NCBI GenBank assembly: GCA_017607445.1
Contig: JAEVHH010000005.1
Location: 4,593,001 to 4,657,000, forward strand
Length of the DNA: 64,000 nucleotides
Reading direction: 5' to 3'
Origin: Histoplasma ohiense
Lineage: Eukaryota > Ascomycota > Eurotiomycetes > Onygenales > Ajellomycetaceae
The position numbers and the translations under genes were made by a program. Positions within the stretch are counted from its first letter, which is position 1; every line of letters begins with the position of its first letter. The notes under the pieces were generated by a model. The model saw nothing but the letters and a program-made list of their open reading frames with translations. It had not been told where the DNA came from and searched no databases. Below, piece after piece: positions 35,316 to 47,780 of the stretch.

Positions 35316-35950
35316 TCATTTTCTCTTCTTTCTTCCATCATTTCTTTCATCCCCTTTCTCTGCCACCCTCGCCCAATACTCCTTCTGATATTCATAAATT
35401 ACCAGCACTCATTTTGGATGCAGAGGTATAGACAAATGTCTATTTCACAAGATATTTATCTTCTCACATCTCCCCTCTCTTATCAATCTATTCATTCTTC
35501 AGCATATCTGATGAAGGAAGACATTTCTCTTCATCTTCTTCTCTCACTTCTTCATCATTCAGAGCACCCTCTCTCTCTGTTTCATCAACATCAGTGATAA
35601 ATTGACAAAGAAAGCAGGCATCACAGACACTGCTGCAGTCACTGACATCTTCACAATCTTTTTCATCAGCTCTTCAGCCAACTCCTTCTTCATCAATCTC
35701 TCTTCAATCAACTCCTTCATCACAGAGTTCTCAGAGCTCATCATTCTCAAAACTCTCTTCTTCACATTCTTCTCTTTCTCTAATGTCTCTGCTCTGAAAG
35801 AATCAGACACAACCACAGTCTTCAAAACCTGCACCTCTGCAGACTCAGCTGTCACTCAGCACTGAGATCATAGAGCATTCACCTCTACTCTGCTCTGAGC
35901 AGACAGCATCACCAGATAAGATGCATTCAATCATTTTATCAAATGACAAA
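35316..35950 (-). pseudogene. Antisense ORF in family 1 3' region, copy A
   Basis: On the strand opposite to gag-pol, between pol and the 3' LTR. One minus-strand frame is followed from about 35,855 to TGA 35,316 with an in-frame TGA at 35,559; upstream homology reaches about 35,950. The product is Lys/Glu-rich and coiled-coil-like (EVQVLKTVVVSDSFRAETL, KKRVLRMMSSENSV). Copy B keeps the same frame at 54,099-54,725. I recognise no family. Antisense genes in this position are known from some plant Gypsy lineages; whether this is related is not known. Confidence 0.55.
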
Positions 35951-36677
35951 GATGACTTTTGTGATTGACTATATTCTCTCTGACTGCTATCTCTGCAAAA
36001 ATAAATGCTTGTCTGTGCATGATGCATCTCAGAAGAGGTGTATCACACATCTAGCATCATTATCAGTATATCAACATTGTTAAGAGCACTACTACCTATC
36101 CAAAAGCAAATTTGAAGAAAAAGAAAAAGAAAATAAGAATTAAAGAGAATTACTCATGAATTTGCAGGATTTTTCTGCAGAGACACAAGCCTCACAACAC
36201 TTCTGAACATTTGATCTCAGTGCACATCAAAAATTGACATCTTCAAGTCTAGAGACACAACATTTGCACAGAATCTGACTGTTGTGCATCACATGATTAG
36301 GGCTAAATCTAGGGCAATATAACAAGTGAACAGTGAATGGTGCTATATGGAAACAAGCTAGTGACACACATGACCACACTAATAACACCACTGGCAAGGA
36401 ACACCAGCAATAATACATGATAAGCACCCAAGAAACAACTTACTTAAAATCAGAATAATTAAGAGAGCCCATTTCAATATAAAAAAGAGGAGAGAGAGAA
36501 TGATGATATAAAAAATTTAAAAATTTTTTGAGAACAACAAATTGCAGCAGGAAGGCAAGGAGCTTGAATGATAATCAAGTTAAAAGAGAAGAGAAATCTT
36601 CAAGAGAAAAGAAATTCTTTTTACTTCTCTGCATGCAACCCCTGGCAACCAAAGAATCCACCAATTCCACCTCATTA

Positions 36678-36831
36678 GAAAATCAATAACAACGTGTATA
36701 CAAGCTATCTAGAGGACGCGATCGATATACTGCTATCAACAAGTGGAATTTACAATATGGGAATGCAATTATCTACTAGCAAGCAATCTATACAATCACT
36801 GAGGGCAGCTCTTATGAAAAAGAGGGGCAAT
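36678..36831 (+). other. Short conserved sense ORF upstream of the polypurine tract, copy A
   Basis: A frame after TAG 36,675-36,677 reads NNVYTSYLEDAIDILLSTS ... SLRAALMKKRGN and runs into the LTR. Copy B keeps almost the same peptide (53,396 downwards) with no internal stop, unlike gag and pol. It could be a peptide with a helix-turn-helix-like look, or a constrained cis-acting region. The function is unknown. Confidence 0.4.
36818..36831 (+). other. Family 1 polypurine tract, copy A
   Basis: aaaaagaggggcaa directly upstream of the 3' LTR, the expected plus-strand primer position. Confidence 0.75.
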
Positions 36832-37104
36832 TGTAATGCACTTGTTTATTATTTCCTTATTATCTTCACTTATTCTTACCTCTTTCCATTATACTCTCGC
36901 TACCACTATTTTTATATGTATATATATATCGATGTATGTATTTCGCACATCTTCTTTCTCTTTCTTTTCTTCCTTAGTGATTAGCTACACTACACTACAC
37001 TACATTACACTACTATATTGCACTCTACAATATATTACTATTATCTCCGCTACGCTATAAACTATCTTCTACTGTTACTCTTCACACTGTCACTACATCT
37101 CACA
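36832..37104 (+). repeat. Family 1 copy A 3' LTR
   Basis: 273 bp, TGTAATGCACTTG ... CATCTCACA. It keeps several CpGs that the 5' LTR has lost (for example tatcgatg and ctccgctacg). Confidence 0.95.
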
Positions 37105-37476
37105 ATTTGAAACCTTGTTGAACACACACAATCACTGTATTATTTTCTCAGAAGATGATCATATTTATGAGAAGAATATCAATAGAACCACTGATCTCAT
37201 TCAGATATCAGCAGAAGTATACAAACTACTAATTCATTAAATACATAAGAAGAATAACATCCAAGTGTTCACTGCTAGCATAGCAGATATCAAAAAAGCA
37301 TTAGAAAAGCTAGAACTCAAAGATCTCAAAAAACTGCACAAAAAACTATCTGAATCATATAAAGATTTCACAGATATATTCAACAAAAAAAAAGTTGAAA
37401 AGCTTTCCTCTCATCAAGAACTCAGTATAGATCATACAATTGAGCTCATCAAAAAAAATAATAAGAACTCACAATC

Positions 37477-37742
37477 TGTAATGCACTTGTTTATTATTTT
37501 CTTATTATCTTCATTTATTCATACCTCTTTCCATTATACTCTCGCTACCGCTATTTCTATATGTATATATATATTGCTGTATGTATTTCGCACATCTTCT
37601 TTCTCTTTCTTTTCTTCCTTAGCAATTAGCTACACTACGTTACGCTACTACACTACATTACTCTACAATATATTACTATTATCTCCACTACGCTATAAAC
37701 TATCTTCTACTGTTACTCTTCACACTGTCACTACACCTCACA
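37477..37742 (+). repeat. Family 1 solo LTR inside family 2 pol
   Basis: A 266-bp LTR, TGTAATGCACTTG ... CACCTCACA, with target duplication caatc (37,472-37,476 and 37,743-37,747). It is one of the less mutated copies, keeping several CpGs. Confidence 0.95.
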
Positions 37743-40618
37743 CAATCACTCTGAAATTCTCTCTACAGTATATCACACAATGAGCTTCTCATTCTACAAA
37801 AAACACTTAACAGATTACTGAACAAAGACTTCATTTATATTAGCAACTCATCTACTGCAGCATCTGTACTATTTGCAAAGAAATCAGAAGAAAGCTTATG
37901 ATTCTGCATCAACTATCAAAAACTCAACAAGATTACATGAAAGAATCAATACTCTCTCTCACTCATCAATGAAACATTTAAATGAATAGAAGAAGTAAAA
38001 TAATTTATAAAGCTTGACATCTCTGCAGCCTTCTATAAGATAAGAATTAATGAAGATGATAAATGACTAACTGCTTTTCATATATATTACAGATTATATG
38101 AATGAACAGTGATTTTCTTTGAATTAGCAAATATCTCAAGCACATTTCAGAAATACATTAACTGAGCTCTATAAGATCTGTTCAATGAGATTGTCTCAGT
38201 GTATATGAATGATATTCTGATCTTCATCAATGAATCACTTACAGAGTATCACAAATATGTACAACAAGTGCTTGACTGTCTTTGAAAAGCTGAACTGCAA
38301 ATGAATATTGATAAATATGACTTTGAGATCAAGTCTATAATCTATCTATAATTCATCATTAAAGCTGAAAAAGATGTATATATGAATTCTAAGAAGATGA
38401 AAGCAATTCTCAACTGAGAGACATCAGTCTTGATAAAAGAAATTAGAAGTCTTCTAGAATTTATCAACTTTTACTGAAGATTCATCAAAAACTTCTCTGA
38501 TATCATATAATCACTGATGAATCTGACTCAGAAAGATACTGTATTTCAATGAACTGTCAAAACAGACACAGTATTCAAAAAGCTGAAGTATATATTCACA
38601 AACACTCTGATGCTGCAATCATTCAATTCAGATAAGCATACAATTCTCAAGACAGATGTCTCAGATTATGTAGTAGATGAAGTACTAATGCAATATAATA
38701 ATGAAGATATTCTACAATCTTATATCTTCATCTTAAAAAAGATGTCACTCACTGAATACAACTACAAGATCTATAATAAGAAACTTCTAGTGATCATATA
38801 ATATTTCAAAGAATAAGAGTTTGAACTTATGAGTGTTGAGAAATTCAAGATTGTTACTGATCATAAGAATCTAGAGTACTTCACAATCATTTGTAAGCTC
38901 ACTGAAAAATATATGTATTGATTATTGTTTCTTAGCTGTTTTTTGTTCACAATTTATTATCAATCTGAAGTAGAGAACACTCTTGCAGATGCTCTGTTCT
39001 GCTGAGAACAAAATATATCATCTAATGACTTGAATGACAGATGAAAACACTGAGAGCATTGATTAATCAACTCTGCAATCATAAGAAGTTCTATATAATC
39101 AGATAAATCCCACATACATATCAATCAGTTCTGAGCTCAAGAACCCTCATTCAAAGAATAATGAAAGCTAGCAGCAAAAACAGATGAATTCTGACAATAA
39201 ATCACTGAAGTTATACAAAACAGAGCATCTCAATTCTCTACAGATGTATACTCAAGAATGAATATCTCAGCATATTCAATCAAAGATGACAACTGCTTAC
39301 ACTTTTGAGATAGACAATGAGTTCTCAATTCAGAATCTTCATAAACACAGATCATGCAAGAAATTCATGACTTATCAATGATTAAACACTCAAAATACAA
39401 AATCATATACAACATTGTTGTCTGAGAATTCTACTGATCAGATATGTTGAAAGATATACATCAATTTGTATACAACTGTAATCACTGCAGCTCAGTGACA
39501 GTATAGTATGAATACTGAAAAGAAATATTGAAACTTCTATCTATTCTCAACTGAATTTGATGTGATATAGCTATTGATTTTGCAGTTTCCTTGCTCAAAA
39601 GCAGAGATTATACAAACATTCTAGTCATTATCAACTGATTCAATAAAAGTGTAATACTACAGCTCTGTGACAAGATGAATGCTGAAGTAGTTGCAGACAT
39701 CTTTGTCAGAAGCTCATTCTATTGTATACACAGTCTATTTTTATTCATTGTGTCAGATAGAGACAGTCAATTCATCAGCACACTCTGAGCCTGCATATAT
39801 CAATTACTAAGAATTGAATGAAAGTTATCAATAGTGTATCACTCAGAGACTGATGAAGCTACTGAGAGAATGATATAAATGATAAAGAACATCTTCTGTA
39901 AGTTCTGCAATTATATACAAGACAACTGAAGCAATCTGCTGTCACACACTGAGATTGCAATTAACAATTGAGATTTCATCACAACAGACATAAGCTCATT
40001 CTTTCTTTTATATAGATACAACTTAGAGATTCTGAACTTTCTCAAGACTTCTCAAGAAACTGTGTACATCTGCAGTTTTATACAGATAACAGAGAACATT
40101 ATGAGTAAGCTGAAGAAAGCTCATAAATAAACAGAAACTTCAATAATCAGCACTCAGCAAGATTATAAAAATTAAGCAAATATCAGAAGAAGTTCTGCAA
40201 TTCAATATTATGTAGAAGACAAAATCTGACTAAATCTCAAGAATATAAAAACAGATCATTTCTTATATACACTAGATTATCATCACATCAAGTATACAGT
40301 AAAGAAAGAGCTAGACACACACAATTATCAACTCAACATCTCATCTGATATCCACAACATCTTTCATACAAATCTGCTCCAACCCACAGCTGAGAATCCA
40401 TTTCTCTCACAGAAAATCTCTGATTGACAATTATCTATCATTGTAGAAGAAGATAATGAACTTGAGTGGGAAATTGAAACAATTCTTAACAATAGAATCA
40501 ATCATCATCATCATGAATATCTTATCAAATGAGTAGAATACAATCATCTGATCTGGAAACTCATATTTATCTTGAAGAACACTGTCATTCTCAACATCTA
40601 CAAGTTCTCACTCACTCT

Positions 40619-40633
40619 TATAGAGGGGGATAA
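40619..40633 (+). other. Family 2 polypurine tract
   Basis: tatagagggggataa immediately before the 3' LTR; the same sequence is seen in reverse at 42,815-42,829. Confidence 0.75.
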
Positions 40634-41019
40634 TGTGACAGATTAGTATTCATTAGCAATTAACTTATATAATTAATTTCTGTCATTGCAATCTCATGTA
40701 ATTCTTGATGTTCTTCTGCTCCATGCTCTGCACTTGTGTAGTCTTCAACAATTCTTTCATATAGCTCTCAATGATTCTTCCACTCCATGCTCTGCACTTA
40801 TATGATTTCTAACAATTCTTTCATATAGCTTTTAACATTCTTCCACTCTGCACTTCACTGTGGAGCAGTCTCTGATATTATTTCATCTTAAACTTTCTTC
40901 TATAAGAACTCTTTTTGTATGACCTTTTCTTCTGATTTCTTTTCTCTTTCTTTTCTTAATCAATTCATAATCTGTAATTAAAATAGTATCAAATTGTTAA
41001 TTGAAGTATGTCTGTTACA
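40634..41019 (+). repeat. Family 2 3' LTR (short form)
   Basis: A 386-bp LTR, TGTGACAGATTAG ... TCTGTTACA, with about two 63-bp units instead of four or more. The element's 5' LTR is reduced to 29,183-29,227. Confidence 0.88.
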
Positions 41020-41441
41020 ATAATATAGATATCAACAATATTTATATCTATAATATATTTAATGATTGAGATTTTAAATCACAGCATTTTAGATCAATAT
41101 CATCTGCAATCTATTTTTATTCAGCAATTCATTATCTGTCAGAGTTTTCATAATTGTTAGAAGTCTGAACTCTGATATTTTTTTTGATGACTTTATTCAT
41201 TAGTTTTTCAACTCTGCAAATTTTTTAATAATTTCTGCAAATAATATTCTAATCATTTCAACTGTATCATCATTTAGATTGAAGATTACTCTGAATTTGA
41301 TCAGTGTTTTCAGTATTAGATTGAACAGTAGATCTCTTTCAGCAATCTGAAAAAATACATCACAGTTTTTTATTTTAAAATAATTATTAAAAATAAGATT
41401 CAAACACAGCTCAGAGCTGATCATGATAAGCAGTCAATTGA
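41020..41441 (+). pseudogene. UPF1-like gene fragment, second copy, right part
   Basis: Resumes the UPF1-like homology broken at 29,182 and matches 13,575-13,998 of the first copy, ending in 'cagctcagagctgat'. AT conversion is stronger than in the first copy. Confidence 0.75.
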
Positions 41442-41520
41442 AATAAAAATAAAAATGAAAATGAAAATAAGAATGAGAATAAAAGTAAAAATGAAAATAA
41501 AATAAAAATATAAGAAATCT
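41442..41520. repeat. A-rich simple repeat (aaataaaaatgaaaat)n
   Basis: Purine-rich degenerate 6-12-bp repeats at the junction between the UPF1-like fragment and the next segment. Confidence 0.7.
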
Positions 41521-42012
41521 GTATTAAAATGTCAGTGCTAGACTGAAATTAACAATAGCTCTAAAGATATAACCTCATTGAATATAGCACTGTCAATGTC
41601 ATATCAGATTTGAAATCAATATATTATCTTACTACTTACATCATACTACACCATGTACATCATAACAAGTTTGATCTATTTACAATACTGTGTATATAGA
41701 TAGCAGCTGAGTTAATCTTCTAGATATCAACAGATCATTCTGTTTTAATCTGACTTTTACATTCTATAATGTAGAGTTTTAGTAATCTCATGTAATATAA
41801 GCAGCTAATTCTCACATCACTGTTTACAGTTCAATTCACTCAATCTCTTATCTCTGCAAGAATTGAATATTCTAATTATTATGTCTGAGACTGATTCACT
41901 CTTAAATACTTCTTAATCAGTAGTTGTTGAGTTAGCAGTATCTGCAATATCTGCCTCAGCTAATCAGCAAAAAATTCAGCTTGCTGATTCATTTGTCTAT
42001 TATAGCAGTAAT
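41521..42012 (+). pseudogene. Unassigned sequence and probable start of family 4 gag
   Basis: 41,521-41,879 holds nothing recognisable. An ATG near 41,881 opens MSETDSLLNTS and continues with TAA/TGA interruptions (..QLADSFVYYSSN), resembling a retrotransposon gag N-terminus. The segment is broken by an LTR fragment at 42,013 and by the family-2 element at 42,280; zinc-knuckle coding sequence follows at 62,680. The link is positional inference. Confidence 0.35.
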
Positions 42013-42190
42013 TATAACAGATGTACTTTGATTAACAATCTAGCACTATTCTAAATACAGATTATGAATTGATTAAAAAAAGAAAGAGAAAAGAGATCAG
42101 AAGAAAAGGTTGTACAAAAAGGATTCTTATAAAGAGAAGATCAGAGCAGAAGAATATCAGAAGTCACTTCACAGTGAAGTACAGAGTGAA
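42013..42190 (-). repeat. Family 2 LTR fragment
   Basis: 178 bp of the minus-strand LTR beginning TATAACAGATGTACTTTG, truncated at acagagtgaa. An (att)n run follows. Confidence 0.7.
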
Positions 42191-42279
42191 GTTATTATTA
42201 TTATTATTCTTCTTCTGTTATACTCATATACAAGCAGCGCTTATGACAAGTCCTTGTGTGATGTTAAATACAGACAAGA

Positions 42280-42814
42280 TGTAATGGGTGTACTTCAATT
42301 AATGATTTGATACTATTCTAATTACAGATTATGAATTGATTAAGAAAAGAAAGAGAAAAGAAATCAGAAGAAAAGATTGTACAAAGAGAGTTCTTATAGA
42401 AGAAAGTTTGAGACAGAAGAATATCAGAAGCCACTTCACAGTGAAGTACAGAGTGAAAGAACATTAAGAGATACATATAAAAATCATTAGAAACTATACA
42501 TGTGCAGAGCATGAGACAGAGAAATCATTGAGAACTATACAGAAGAATTGTTAGAGACTACACAAATGCAGAACACAGAGTGAGAGAATATAAGAAGCTA
42601 CACAGAAGAATTGTTAGAGACTATACAAGTGCAGAGCATGGAGTGAAAGAACATTAAGAGCTACACAGAAGAATCATTAGAAACTATATGAGTGCAGAGC
42701 ACAGAGCAGAAGAACATCAAGAATTACATAAAATCACAACAGTCAGAAACAAGTGAGTGCAGAAGAGAAGTTGATTGCATAAGTTAATTACTAACAGATG
42801 CTAATCTGTCATAT
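42280..42814 (-). repeat. Family 2 copy C 3' LTR
   Basis: 535 bp, the long form with repeated 63-bp units. The polypurine tract (tatccccctctat, 42,816-42,828 on the plus strand) abuts it. Confidence 0.9.
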
Positions 42815-45800
42815 TATCCCCCTCTATCAAGATAAGTGAGGACTTGTAAATGTTGAGAACAGCAGTGTCCTTCAAGATGAACACAAGTTCCCAGATCAGA
42901 TGATCATATTCTACTCATTTGACAAAGTATTCACAGTGGTGGTGGTTGATTCTATTATCAAGAATTGCTTCAATTTCCCACTTGAGTTCATTGTCTTCTT
43001 CTATGATGGCAGATGACTGTCAATTGAAGATTCTCTGTGAGAAGAATGAATCCTCAGCTGCAGATTGAAGCAGGTTTGTATGAAAGACATTATGAATGTC
43101 AGACAGAGTGTTGAGTTGATAATCATGTGTGTCTAGCATTTCCTTCATCATATATTTGATGTGATAGTAATCTAGCATATATGAAAGACAGTTCATTCTC
43201 ATGTTTTTGAGATTCAGTCAGACTTTGTCTTCTACATGATATCAGATTGTAGAACTTCTTCTGATGTTTATTTAATTCTCATAATCTTGCTGAGCACTGA
43301 TCATTGAAGCTTCTGCTCATTTATGAACTTTCTTCAACTTGCTCACAATATTCTCTGTCATCTGTATGAGGCTGTGAATGTACACAGTTTCTCAGAGAGT
43401 CTCAGAGAAGTTCAGAATCTCTAAGTTGTATCTGTGTAGAAGAAAGAATGAGCTTACATCTGTCATAGCAGAATCTCAACCATTAATCACAATCTCAGCA
43501 TGTGACAGTAGATTGCTTCAGTTGTTTTATACATAATTGCAGAACTTACAGAGAATATTCTTTACTGTTTGTATCATTCTCTCAGTAGCTTCATCAGTCT
43601 CTGAATGATACACTGTTGATAACTTTTATTCAATTTTTAGTAATTAGCATACACAGACTCAGAGTGCACTGATGAATTGACTGTCTCTATCTGATACAAT
43701 GAATGAAGACAGACTGTGTATACAATAGAATGAGCTTCTGATGAAGATGTCTGCAACTACTTCAGCATTCATCTTGTCACAGAGCTGTAGTATTACATTC
43801 TTACTGAGTCAGTTGACAATGACTAGAATGTTTGTAGAATCTTCACTCTCAGATAAGAAAACTGTAAAATCAATAGCTATATCACATCAAGTTCAGTCAG
43901 AGACAGATAGAGACTTCAGCATCTTTTTTCAGCATTCACATCATGTCATCACTGAGCTGCAGTGATTACAGTTGTGTATGAACAGTGTATGTCTTTCAAC
44001 ATATCTGATCAGTAGAATTCTCAGACAATGATGTTGTACATGATTTTGTATTCTGAGTGCTCAGTCATCAGTGAGTCATGAATTTCTTGCATGATTCATA
44101 TTCATAGAGATTCTGAATCAGAGATTCATTGCCTATCTCAAAAGTGTAAGCAGTTGTTATTGTTGATTGAACATGCTGAGATATTCATTCTTGAGTATAC
44201 ATCTGTGAGGAATCAGAGTGTCTTGCTTTGTACAGCTTCAGCAGTTTGTTGTCAGAATTCATCTGCTTCTGCTGCTAGTCTTTATTGTTCTTCAAGTGAG
44301 AGTTATTGGGCTTGGGACTGGTTGATATGTATGTGGAATTCATTTGATTGTGTAGAACTTTCTATAATTGCAGAGTCAATTAATCAATACTCTTGATATT
44401 TTCATCTGTTATTCAAGTCATCAGATGATATATCTTGTTCTCAGTGGGACAGAGCATCTGCAAGAGTGTTCTCTACTTCAGATCAATAATGAATTGTGAA
44501 TGAAAAACAGCTAAGAAACAATGATCAATGCATATATCTTTCAGTGAGTTTACAAGTGATTGTGAAGTACTCTAAGTTCTTATGATCAGTAACAATCTCA
44601 AACTTTTCAACACTCATAAGTTTGAACTCTCATTTTTCAAAATATTATATGATTGCTAGAAGCTTCTTGTTGTAGATTTTGTAGTTGCATTCAGTGGACA
44701 ACATCTTTTTTGAGATGAAAACACAGAATTGTAGAACATTTTTGTTATCATATTGCATCAGTGTCTCATCTACTACATAATCTGAGACATCTGTTTTGAG
44801 AATTGTATGCTTATCTGAATTGAATGATTGCAGCATTGAGATGCTTGTGAACATACACTTCAGCTTTTTGAATACTGTATCTGCTTCATCAGTTCATTGA
44901 AATATAGTGTCTTTCTGAATCAGATCTGTCAGTGGTTGTACAATATTGAAGAAATCTTTGATGAATCTTTAGTAGAAGTTGATGAATTCTAGAAAGCTTC
45001 TAGTCTCTTTTATCATGACTGATGTCTCTCAGTTGAGAATTGCTTCCATCTTCTTAGAATCCATACATACATCTTTTTCAGCTTTGATGATGAATTCTAG
45101 ATAGATTGTAGACTTGGTCTCAAAGTCACATTTGTCAATGTCCACTTGCAGTTCAGCTTTTTGTAGATGATCAAGCACTTGTTATATGTGCTTGCAGTAC
45201 TCAATGAGTGATTCATCAGTGAAAATCAGAATATCATTCATGTATACTGAGATGATCTCATCAAGCAGATCTTATAGAGCTCAGTTAATATATTTCTGAA
45301 ATATGCTCAGAATGTTCACTAATTCAAAAGAGATCACTGTTCATTTGTATAATCTGTAATATGTATGAAAAGCAGTTAGTCATTTGTCATCTTCATTAAT
45401 TCTTATCTTATAGAAGGCTGCAGAGATGTCAAGCTTTGTAAATCATTTTGCTTTTTCTATTTGTTTGAGTGTTTCATTGATGAGTGGAAGAGAGTATTGA
45501 TCTTTCTGTGTAATCTTGTTGAGTTCTTGATAGTTGATGCAGAATTGTAAGCCTTCTTCTGATTTCTTTGTAAACAGTACAGATGCTGTGGTGAGTGAGT
45601 TGTTAATATGAATGAAGTCTTTGTTCAGTAATCTGTTGAGCATTTTTCATAGAACAAGAAGCTCATTGTATGATATGCTGTAGAGAGAATCTCAGAGTGA
45701 TTGTGGATTCTTATTATCTTTCTTGATGAGTTCAATTGTATGATCTATACTGAGTTCTTGATGAGAGGGAAGCTTTTCAGCTTCTTTCTTGTTGAATATA

Positions 45801-46480
45801 TCTGCAAAGTCTTCATATAATTTGAGTAGTTTCTTGTGTGGTTTCTTGAAGTCTTTGAGTTTTAACTTTTCTAACACTTTTTTGATATCTATCATGCTAG
45901 CAGTGAATACTTGGACATTCTTCTTCTCATGTGCTTGATGAATTAGTAGTTTGTATACTTTCACTGATATCTGAGTGAGATCAGCAGTTCTATTGACATT
46001 CTTCTCATAAATACAGTCATCTTCTGAGAAAATAAGACAGTGATTGTATGCATTCAACAAGGTTTCAAATTCTGTGAGCTATGATAAACTGAGTATTAAA
46101 TTGTACTCAAGGTCTTGTATTTTGTATATATATACATTCTTTTTCTTGTGTTCTTCTATATTGATGTTAAATTTTATCATGTTGTAGAAGACTGATTCTC
46201 TGAGGTCATCAAATTCACTGAGCTTACACAGTTTGAAAAAGAGAATACACTGAAGCTTATACTTCTCAATCAGCTGAATGTCTATAAGAGTGTAATGAAG
46301 AAAACCACTGTCTATTATTGCTTGTATATTGACTAGACTATTTACAATGACAGAGATCATAATTGTGTCTGCTTGTATCTTCTGCTTGAATCTTCAGCTA
46401 GCTTTCTACTTCTTGAGTTTTTGTCTGTGTTTTAGAATGAGAGCTCATCTTTTCTCTGTTCTTATCTGTCTGCAGATGAC
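42802..46480 (-). pseudogene. Family 2 Pol relic, copy C
   Basis: Protease through chromodomain on the minus strand. Protease IDSGFLHYTLIDIQLIEK near 46,310-46,255 (DSG kept). Linker ORF 46,060-45,692. RT FCINYQELNKIT near 45,545. Catalytic box VYMNDILIF near 45,240 (YMND, as in the plus-strand copy, so the Asn may be ancestral to both or a shared CpG loss). RNase H TDVSDYVVDE near 44,790. Integrase across 44,000-43,500. Chromodomain near 42,980-42,850. Internal stops are mostly TGA. It ends within the 3' LTR as in the other copy. Confidence 0.88.
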
Positions 46481-47096
46481 ACAGCATTCATATGTGTGAA
46501 GAGTTTACTCAGAACAATTGCATTTAAACATTGATTTGCAAAGTGCTCTGATTTGTCACAGTATATGCAGATTTCTCTGACAATTCAGTCAGTGACATTC
46601 TTCTCTGAGACATTGAAGACTTTCAGATGACTTGCATTTATATATAGAATTCAGTTCATTAATTCTGATTCAGAGACAGAGAGTGCTGTGAAGTGATTCA
46701 GAGTATACATATTTGTTCAGTAGAATCCTCTACAATTTTGGAGCATGCAGAACTGAGACAGATTGTTGTTCAACAGACAAAAATCAGTACAGAATTTGCT
46801 GTATATTAAGAGCTTCAGACACTCTACACTTTGATTATACAACTGAAAGTTCAAGTTTTTGAACAATATATTGATCTTGACAGTATCATTTCAGTCTTGC
46901 CCATCTGCTTCTAGAAGCTTGCAATCAAATTCAGAAAGATAAATTGTCAACATGACATTCATCTGATGAATCTGATTAAGTCAGTTCAATATCTTGGTTT
47001 GAAGTATAGAATCAAGAAAGAGAGAGTTGAGTTGTCAGAAGACTAGCTCTGACATACACTGATCATTCTGATAATGACTCATTCAGAGTTGGAATT
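46432..47096 (-). pseudogene. Family 2 Gag relic, copy C, C-terminal part
   Basis: Gag C-terminus ending TAA 46,434-46,432. Its zinc knuckle has all four ligands (C-x2-C-x4-H-x4-C, starting ICIYCDKSEHFANQC, about 46,564-46,522). It is interrupted at 47,096 by family-1 copy B; the N-terminal part lies at 60,409-60,762. Confidence 0.8.
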
Positions 47097-47157
47097 TGTG
47101 AGGTGTAGTGACAGTGTGAAGAGTAACAGTAGAAGATAGTTTATAGTGTAGCGGAGA
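47097..47157 (-). repeat. Family 1 copy B 3' LTR, distal piece
   Basis: 61 bp of the LTR, separated from its other 206 bp (53,053-53,258) by the hAT insertion; together 267 bp, equal to the 5' LTR. Confidence 0.93.
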
Positions 47158-47539
47158 TAGACTGGCCGTGTGACCGTGCATGAGACCATGACCAATTTTA
47201 GCATTGGTCCCATTCTTGTATATTTTGGTCCTGGTCCCATATATTGTTTTTCAAACCAGTCACTTTACACTGTTTGTATTATAGCTCTGATTCCATTTCA
47301 CTGTTTATGAGAAATATTTAGATTCTGAATACTGTTCTTACCTTGATTTCTGAGTCACAGTTCTGTTTGGTCCCATTTTACAAAACAGGATCAAACAGAA
47401 CCATGACTTACTCATAATTACATAATACATATACCTTTATGCTGAATGGTAGCTAATTATGATGTGAGTGTTACCAAATATCATTATCTTTTTGATGTCA
47501 CAACAGAAATATCATTATATGTCTGTAGACATTTTGAAA

Positions 47540-47700
47540 ATTAAAAAACAAAAACAAAAACAACAACTGAGAATATTATAAAAAAAAAAAAAAACAAAAA
47601 TCTTCAGCAAAAAAAAAAAATAATGAAAAAAAAAAAAATAAAAATAAAACAAAACTTATTTTTTCAATCTATAATCATCAAAAAAATTACTATTCAATCC
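47540..47700. repeat. A-rich simple sequence inside the hAT
   Basis: Runs of A with scattered C/T (acaaaaacaaaaacaac, long A tracts at 47,579-47,594 and 47,609-47,638). Confidence 0.7.
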
Positions 47701-47780
47701 TTCAGCAATCTCCACCATCAATCTAATATCCCTCACAGTGAGAGTCATTCACTCACAATGAATCATAGTCTTAAGATCAT

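Larger units (their letters stand above)
29635..37104 (+). mobile_element. Gypsy family 1, copy A, complete
   Basis: A 7,470-bp LTR retrotransposon with two 273-bp LTRs and target duplication atttg (29,630-29,634 and 37,105-37,109). Internal order: leader, gag, pol (PR-RT-RH-IN-chromodomain, -1 frame), a 3' region with an antisense ORF and a short sense ORF, polypurine tract. It is inserted into family-2 pol. Gag and pol have exactly the same lengths as in copy B, so decay is by substitution. All frames carry TGA interruptions, so it is not autonomous as it stands. Confidence 0.95.
37105..40646 (+). pseudogene. Family 2 Pol relic (PR linker-RT-RH-IN-chromodomain)
   Basis: Pol of the deleted family-2 copy, continuing from 29,634 and interrupted by a solo LTR plus TSD (37,477-37,747). 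Subtracting that insertion keeps one frame. RT: FCINYQKLNKIT near 37,902, and SVYMNDILIF near 38,200 with the catalytic box decayed to YMND. RNase H: KTDVSDYVVDEVL near 38,655. Integrase: IAIDF near 39,565, SDRDSQFIS near 39,755, DEATERM near 39,855. Chromodomain: EWEIETILNN ... HHEYLIK near 40,465-40,600. The frame ends at TAG 40,644, just inside the LTR. Most interruptions are TGA. Confidence 0.88.
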
